From positions 113,012,469-113,076,468 of the forward strand of contig CM043951.1 of assembly GCA_014529385.2 (NCBI GenBank): 64,000 nt of DNA, read 5' to 3'. The DNA comes from Adiantum capillus-veneris (taxonomy: Eukaryota > Streptophyta > Polypodiopsida > Polypodiales > Pteridaceae). A program made the translations under genes and the position numbers. Positions 58,188-64,000 of this stretch are shown here, one piece after another. The notes under the pieces are model-generated. The model saw only the letters and a list, made by a program, of their open reading frames with translations. It was not told the origin of the DNA and did no database searches. Every line of letters begins with the position of its first letter. Position 1 is the stretch's first letter.

Positions 58188-59264
58188 TGTCCCTGCTAGT
58201 GGGTACGCCACGACGGACGATGGAGCACAACGAGAACACAGACCAACAAACTGTCAATCAGAGGACGTAGCTGACCCGACTAGGGCATGGAGGCAATCTC
58301 TGGGTTGTGAACCCTGAGCTAGACACGAACAACACTCTACAGTCACTAATCCTACCACAACACTACCATAAAGCAAAGAAACAGACAACCCATCCTACGA
58401 AACACTACAAGCTGGAAATAGTCTCAAATCATATCAAAATGACTCGAAATCGGAGGGCAAGACTCACAAGGACATATCCTATATGGCCAAACACCTAAAC
58501 CCTGAAAACTATAACTGTAAGACCTCCAATCACTATCACAATAGACTCAAAGCAGCAATTTCCAAAGTGTCCGAAAGTGATCTACAAAGACATCAACACG
58601 AAGAGCTTCTTGCCCTGATTCTAACGACTACTTGATCATTCAGACCGGATGTCGTTCGAGGTACTTACGACCAAATATAGCTCGTAGAAAGCAGGCTCGT
58701 GATGTGGTCCTCGGCTTGCATTGCTTGTGTCGACGCGGAGAGCTCCTCGATACTAACATGCTCCTACGCTCATATCTACAATGTGATTAGTGTGCGCGAT
58801 GGTGTGTGTGCGTGAAGCTCACTACTGTGTGCTGCAGAACCCACGACTGTATATTAATTGAGATAACGTAATGTGTTTTTTACAAAGCCTTAGGTTTCAG
58901 CTTATATACAAAGCCTTCAAACCTAATGTCCGGCCAAATGACCTGAATTGTCTCTAGGCTTCTACAAAGTTTAATTACAAGAAACTGAGTTGGCTTTACT
59001 CATGATACAAGCATCTGCGGCCAAAATACAAGTGCCGATTTAAAATATGAGGTTCCCGTAAACATTACAAAAGTGGTCGTAATGGCTCAAAATAATAATA
59101 ACGGGATATTCGATGACGTCCATGAACTTGTATCTTCATGTTGCAGCATCCATCTTCATCTTCATTACTTCATCGCCATCTTCATGTAGAATCTTTATAG
59201 AATCTTTGAGGAATCTTTAATGGAATCTTTATGGAAACGTTGTTGAAAGGGCGTCCTTTCAACA
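58188..59264 (-). mobile_element. Probable 3' LTR of the right-hand gag-protease element
   Basis: Runs from TGTCCCTGC (58188) to TTTCAACA (59264) on the + strand, TG..CA. It directly follows a polypurine tract on the - strand and interrupts a copia gag frame at GACACTTACAAA. Its start in element sense is a 24-bp near-palindrome (59241-59264). The partner LTR lies outside the window, so the inner limit is firm but the outer limit is an inference. Confidence 0.55.
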
Positions 59265-59279
59265 CTCTCCCCCTCCGAA
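59265..59279 (-). promoter_or_regulatory. Polypurine tract of the right-hand element
   Basis: In element sense GGAGGGGGAGAG precedes TGTTGAAAGG. It resembles the level 3 sequence AGGAAGGGGGGAG followed by TGTTTGC at 42031. Confidence 0.65.
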
Positions 59280-60487
59280 TTCTTGTCGTCCCCGACAAGA
59301 CCCTATGTCTTTGCTGGCCTTGACGAGTTCTTGATGTCTTGGTGTTGGTTGAAGTTGTTGTGGCAGCCTCTTCTGTAGTTGGTTGCTTTGCATGATGTTA
59401 AAGCTGCCTTGAAGTTGTACCTGTAGTGTATCTGAAGCCTGGAACTCTCCCCCTCCAATTGGTTGTTGTATCTTGAATTTCATGAGGTTGTATCGACGTG
59501 TTGGTGCAAAAGGTCCTTGTAATTGTAGCTCAGCTAGTATTTGCTTTTCCTGTGGTTGTTATCTCGCAGTTGTACCTGTAAGTTGACTTGAAGCTTTGTT
59601 AAGCTGTTTTTTGGCCTCTCCCTTTTGACTTGTCAGTAGATTTGTAATTAGTAGTGTGGGGATATCGTGGTTCTTCTTGTTTTTGTTGTTATAAAAAATA
59701 AAAGAGTAAAAGTAAAATGTAGCGTATATACAAAATGAAGGTCTTGGATACCTGGATAAGACTAAAGGGAAAAACCCAGTGGGAAAAAATGTCTTTAGTC
59801 ATAATTAAATGCGAGGCTATATGTACTTAGGTTCTGATGTTATAGAGTTATGATGAGTTAAAGTACATATGGCCATATGGCTACTAGTATGGGCTTGATA
59901 TACATGGATAAGTGTTAGTATCTTGAAGTTAGAGTCATTGTTATTGAGCAAAGACTTATAAAACCTGTTTCCGCTTGGTCATCGTCATTTGTTTGTGTAA
60001 GTGCATGGGTGGAATAAAAAAGAGTGCCTAATGCATATGTCCAATGATGGGACATCTATATGCTTGCACAAAGTTATGCATGTTAAACAAGATGCGGTGC
60101 GAGAGAAGAGTATTGATGGGTTCTTCATGGAGTTAGTGTAGCGAGCAAAACATATAGCATGAGTGCTTCAAAATCTTTCACTACTCACAAGAAGGATTTT
60201 TGTTGTTGAGGTTTTTCACTCTTCCTCACTATGTCAAGTGCGTGAGTGTTTTTGTTTTGGACTACTCCGCCTGCTCCACCTTATATATTATATGGACTTT
60301 AACTCTTATGCTCACCTTTTCCAGCATCAGCGACATGAATTTATGTATGCTCAACTCTCCAGCTTGAGCTTATACCTATTAGCTAGACTCATAGACCACA
60401 GAAAAATATTAACTTGAAGCTTGGGTCTGACACTTTGCTCATTTAGTGGCTTAGCTGCCCGACTCTAGACACTTATGCCATGTATTT
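59280..60487 (-). other. 3' non-coding region of the right-hand element
   Basis: No convincing ORF. It is the counterpart of the 1.6-kb non-coding region of the level 3 element. A second CTCCCCCTCC block (purine tract in element sense) lies at 59446-59455. Confidence 0.5.
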
Positions 60488-61198
60488 TTAATGGCGACCT
60501 GGACTTACGTGATCACGGCCTGAAATCCAATTCCATATGCTTTTGATGTTTAGGCCTTTCTCGTTAGTTTCTGTTTGAGATGCCATGTTGTCCAATACAT
60601 TGGCATATATCTGCTCTTCATTCCTTGGTAGCAAATTGTTGTCGCTTGATGAGACAAGTATTGATGTTGAAGCAATGGTTGATGAAGTCTTCTTCTTCCA
60701 GATAGTGTTCTTCAAAACTGTGAACTCCGCATTTACCGTTGCTTTCTTTTTGTTGTTAAGAGGTTGTAAATGAGTTGTGTATCTTTCTTGTTGTTGAGCC
60801 TCAATCGCAGATTTTGGAACCCACATTGTTCTTGGGCATGGTGTGATGTCCTTTGCCACTTGCCTTGTTTCTTCTTTGACTTGATGGTACCTTGTCTTTA
60901 ATTTCCAAATATGGATGTTACTTTTGTAAAAGCCTTGCTCTTGTAGTAATTGACGAGGGATCCATCTATAGGTTGTAGTAATCTTGGGTGTAGCGGGTGG
61001 CTGCTCTTCATTTATTGATGTTTCTTGCTTTTCCTTGGTGATTCCTTGATAAGCTACTACCTTAGGTAACCAGATTTGAAAGTTACCCTCATAGAATCCT
61101 TGTGCTTCGAGTAACTCGACTGGAATGAATCTTTGGACTTGCTTGGAGGTGATCTTCACTTGACTTTGTTGGGTAGTCTGGTAGAATTCTAATTTCAT
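60488..61198 (-). pseudogene. Right-hand element: WVPK/QGFY repeat domain
   Basis: 236 open codons. Repeat copies read RFIPVELLEAQGFYEGN then IWLPK, RWIPRQLLQEQGFYKSN then IWKLK, and MWVPKSAIEAQQ. Just upstream (61,250-61,450, different frame or after stops) lie WVTSSESVIEQGYKKVN then VWINK, and a VWVMK. The same repeat forms the C-terminus of the level 3 polyprotein. It is probably the end of the same gag-protease protein, separated here by stops and frameshifts. Function unknown. Confidence 0.65.
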
Positions 61199-61528
61199 TA
61201 CCCAAACTTGTCGTATGGTTTGTCCAGTGGAACACCTTCTCTTTTGCTTTTTGTACTTGTCCTTTCTCTTGGTTGAGTTATGTGATTGACGTTGACGGCT
61301 TTGTTGATTCCTGACTGAGTGGTTGTCATGGGATGGATATCACCGGGCTGTTATCTTGGGCTTGTTGATCCAAACATCTGAATTTACTTTCTTGTAGCCT
61401 TGTTCAATAACTGACTCACTTGATGTGACCCATCCTGTTACGTTTGCTTGTTGAGGTTGTTCCTGTGATTGTATCCAAATTGGATCATTAACTTTAATTT
61501 GTGCCTTGGATACTAGCAATTGGTTGAC

Positions 61529-61771
61529 CTATTTTGACTTCCTTTGGAGACTTTCGGGCGATGGAAACTTCGGTTGATAGACTTTTTGCTTGGGTTTCCA
61601 TTGTTTTGTTGATGGTTTGGCTTTTGAGGTAGAGGCTTTGTCTTGCACTTTCATTGGCTGGGCTAGAGACTGTGGGCTTACTTTAGCTTTTCCTTTTTCA
61701 ATAGCCAAGAATCTTTGAATTGTTGTAGGCTTGACCTCTGTTTCCACTTGATAGCTTGTCGTGCTGACCAT
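61529..61771 (-). pseudogene. Right-hand element: Lys/Pro/Ser-rich linker
   Basis: 80 codons, highly basic (KGKAKVSPQ, KPSTKQWKPKQK), in another frame immediately after the long protease ORF. It is probably the linker to the repeat domain after a frameshift near 61,780. Confidence 0.5.
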
Positions 61772-61781
61772 TGTTGAAAAT

Positions 61782-63341
61782 TCAGACTTGTGCCCATGGC
61801 TTGGACAAAATCAAGTGTGTTCCCATTTGTCGAGAATCTACCACCAACAATTTTTCTTTGACATTTTGTGAGTGTAGTTGGACATTAGCTTCTGCAATCC
61901 CCATACTTATAATATCTACTTCAGGTGAGAAATTTACCTCTATCTGAATATCACAAAGCTTTGGCTTATCTAGAAGTAACCACATGCCATATGACATGAC
62001 ATTAGTCATGGAATTTGTATCAATTTCTGCCATAAAATTCATCTTGACTCCGTCTTGTGCACTTAGCAAAAAGTTGATCTTCTTTGGTACTAGATTGCAT
62101 GTGTTCTCTTGAGTGAATTGAGCAATCTTTGGCCTGGACTCCTTGTCATCTTCTTTTTCATTGTTCACACTTGTGAGTTCATCTGTGTGTTCTAGCTCCT
62201 GCTTGACCACCATTTCCTCTGATATGTCTTTTGGAGAGACAAAATCAGCATTTGGTTCTTGTAGAGTCATAGGCTCTTCTTCCTCGACTTCAGCTGTTGA
62301 AATGTCACCAATAGTGTCTGAACTTCCTGTCACTAGCTGCACCTCTTCTTTGATTGATTCCAAGTCTTCATATTGCTCGTTTGTAGGCGCTGGACCTAAA
62401 GCATCTTCTTTGGATCTTAGCCCTTCTTCCTGCAACTTTGCTTTGTTTACTCGTGGCTCCTCCTTTGTACTATGTATTCGAGTTGGACAGTTTGTAATCA
62501 AGTGTGTTATCGCACACTGATTGCAAAGAGCATCTATTTCTATATGACCAGTATTCGGGCTAGGTATCTGTTTTTGTGCTATCCCCATAGCTGATAACCA
62601 CGTTTCGAACTCATACTCAGATTCTGCATCTGTCTCACACATAAACCTTAGCATGTAGTAGGGGACTATGTCATACCCATTCTCATCGCAAAATTTTGTT
62701 GGTGTGGTCTCATTAACACAGACATCCAAAGTAGCCAATATCCGAGTCCACTCTAGCGGTTCTAATGCCTCTTCCGGAAAAGGTTCTCTTATGTAAGCAT
62801 CATCTTCTAAGACCCTCTCTAAGGAATTCTCATTTCTCCCAAAGTCACTACACTCCGATGCTCCGCACATCCAGATTTCTTTCTTTTTGCCCATCCACGG
62901 ATGGTCTATTGATCCACTTTGTGTTGCAGAATCAAAATCTTCCACGGGCGTTCTAGTTACATCTTGGTAACTATGATTTTTCATATTTACACGTGTTGTG
63001 GTTTCAGCATGTCTCAAGTATAGATAATCATAACCCCAATCTTGTACCATCTTGAGTTGCCTCATGAATGGTCTTCCAAGGATGATTTCATAGTTATTTT
63101 TCTTGCCAAAGTCAACTATGGCAAAAGTATGCGCATACTCTATACCACAAGCAGACACTACTATCGCTTTCAGCAATCCCATGGGTCTTTCCACATGCCC
63201 ATCAGCTAACTGTAATTTTGTTCTGGTTGTTCTAAAGGCGGGCCTACCCCATTTCTCCCATATTCGTTTTGTTGCTATGGCAATTCCTGCTCCACTGTCA
63301 AGTATAGCTTTCGTTTCAATCCCATTGTACTCGACAGGCAA
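61782..63341 (-). CDS. Right-hand element: protease ORF with second, degenerate pepsin-like domain
   Basis: 519 codons, in frame with the ORF starting at 63755 across one TAA. Protease at about residues 1-120: ATKAILDSGAGIAIATKR-type loop (D-S-G-A kept), LADGHVERPMG and YEIILGRPFMR. It aligns with level 3 residues ~1285-1400. A WTRILATLD block matches DWVHLASTID there. A CX2CX3HX4C knuckle follows (CNQCAITHLITNC, ~276), then an acidic region. Near the end a second fold-like segment shows AEIDTNSMTNVMS and THLILSKPWAQV, matching the D-T-G / ILGRPW layout but lacking the glycine. Only the first copy could be catalytic. Confidence 0.75.
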   Translation of the reverse strand: MPVEYNGIETKAILDSGAGIAIATKRIWEKWGRPAFRTTRTKLQLADGHVERPMGLLKAIVVSACGIEYAHTFAIVDFGKKNNYEIILGRPFMRQLKMVQDWGYDYLYLRHAETTTRVNMKNHSYQDVTRTPVEDFDSATQSGSIDHPWMGKKKEIWMCGASECSDFGRNENSLERVLEDDAYIREPFPEEALEPLEWTRILATLDVCVNETTPTKFCDENGYDIVPYYMLRFMCETDAESEYEFETWLSAMGIAQKQIPSPNTGHIEIDALCNQCAITHLITNCPTRIHSTKEEPRVNKAKLQEEGLRSKEDALGPAPTNEQYEDLESIKEEVQLVTGSSDTIGDISTAEVEEEEPMTLQEPNADFVSPKDISEEMVVKQELEHTDELTSVNNEKEDDKESRPKIAQFTQENTCNLVPKKINFLLSAQDGVKMNFMAEIDTNSMTNVMSYGMWLLLDKPKLCDIQIEVNFSPEVDIISMGIAEANVQLHSQNVKEKLLVVDSRQMGTHLILSKPWAQV

Positions 63342-63434
63342 AGTGGCATTGCCATCTTCTCCTTCACAGTACTCTCCTACTTTGTTCAGAGGTACCGGTC
63401 TTACATTTGATCTAGGCTTCTTGATCTCATCTAG

Positions 63435-64000
63435 TTATTTTTCTAGGAACCTTAACGGGCTTTTGATCCCAATTTTTTCCAAGCATTTTTCTATATCTGT
63501 CCACATACTTGGCCTGATTTTCAAAAGTTCTGCCAACGTAATTGTGCACTTCACTGGCGTGGATAGCAAGTCAGTCAAATTTTTTGTGTCCAATTCTTTT
63601 GTCCCTCCTAGCCTCTGTGATGGAACTCTCACAATCTCAGACTTTGCCTCAAAATCTCCCATGTATTGTGGCAAAGTTCTTAACGATGCAAGTCTACTGT
63701 CTTCGGAGGCTATCGATCCTACGTCACCATGATATGACCTTGCATCAACACTCATTTGTGGTCTATCTAATGTGATTTCAGGAAATGGTGCTGGTCCAGC
63801 ATCGTCTTCTCTTTTTTGGGCATCTCGGACAACCTTCCATAACTCCTCTGGTCACTGCTCCTCAACTATAGGAACATAGGGTGGGAAATCCCTCATTGAT
63901 TCATCTGTTGTATTTTGGACTACCCTCAAGTCTCGCGACCTTGGCAGTGATTCTTCCCTATGATCTACCTCTTCTCTAGGAAATTCGTCTACTTTAAGGC
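63435..64000 (-). pseudogene. Right-hand element: Gag-protease polyprotein, continues past the window
   Basis: 63755-63435 reads MSVDARSYHGD, PSQRLGGTKELD, TLAELLKIRPSMW and ECLEKIGI, ending in a TAA within LEK-stop-LDE, and is then in frame with the protease ORF. Its counterpart in level 3 is the stretch before protease (KLVDFMSSEVRTTI). The first Met is internal. Further - strand coding continues toward 64,000 with stops. The Gag capsid would lie beyond the window. Confidence 0.6.

Overview
This is a repeat-dominated stretch of a large plant nuclear genome. Nothing looks bacterial and no intact host gene was recognised. The content is long-terminal-repeat (LTR) retrotransposons, their broken remains, small foldback or TIR elements and very long (CT)n, (GA)n and (AC)n microsatellites. 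The Tat-type Ty3/gypsy pol with a second RNase H, and a primer site matching tRNA-Asp, point to a land plant. A fern or another large-genome non-flowering plant is plausible from the microsatellite style, but that is a low-confidence inference.

Layout. 1-7.2 kb: a decayed + strand Ty3/gypsy element (RT end 1.0-1.5 kb, integrase C-terminus 6.75-7.17 kb) split by a truncated - strand Tat-like element (gag/protease plus 5' LTR, 1.5-5.9 kb). 7.2-14.2 kb: an 800-bp pyrimidine tract, an 820-bp foldback, a 1.34-kb TIR element with TTAA flanks, a - strand pseudogene whose four stops can all be single transitions, and a ~370-bp palindrome built from mirrored microsatellites. 14.2-15.7 kb: a compact 1452-bp LTR element (142-bp LTRs, initiator-Met primer site, GGCTA target duplication) carrying five 171-bp tandem repeats. 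15.7-21.4 kb: unassigned sequence, a gag relic and an unrecognised coding relic.

21,419-53,959 is a three-level nest. Level 1 is a - strand Tat-like element with ~2.28-kb LTRs, ORF0, gag, protease, RT, RNase H, second RNase H and integrase. Level 2 (27,359-48,716, + strand) sits in its protease gene. It is a tandem of two non-autonomous elements sharing the middle of three ~1.55-kb LTRs. These keep the ORF0 and gag of the autonomous family but replace pol with an unrecognised module containing a membrane segment. Level 3 (35,274-44,225, + strand) sits in ORF0 of the second copy. It is an 8.95-kb element with 576-bp LTRs that differ at about two sites, a tRNA-Asp primer site and one 1726-aa gag-protease ORF but no polymerase. 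Every level has a recognisable target-site duplication.

54.0-64.0 kb: unassigned DNA, a ~140-bp minisatellite, a - strand Ty1/copia fragment, and from 58.19 kb to the window end a - strand relative of the level 3 element. The two relatives share the protease, CX2CX3HX4C zinc knuckles and a C-terminal repeat built around WVPK and QGYY motifs. That pol-less, multi-knuckle, repeat-tailed family, and the pol-less tandem element with the membrane module, are the two least ordinary systems here.
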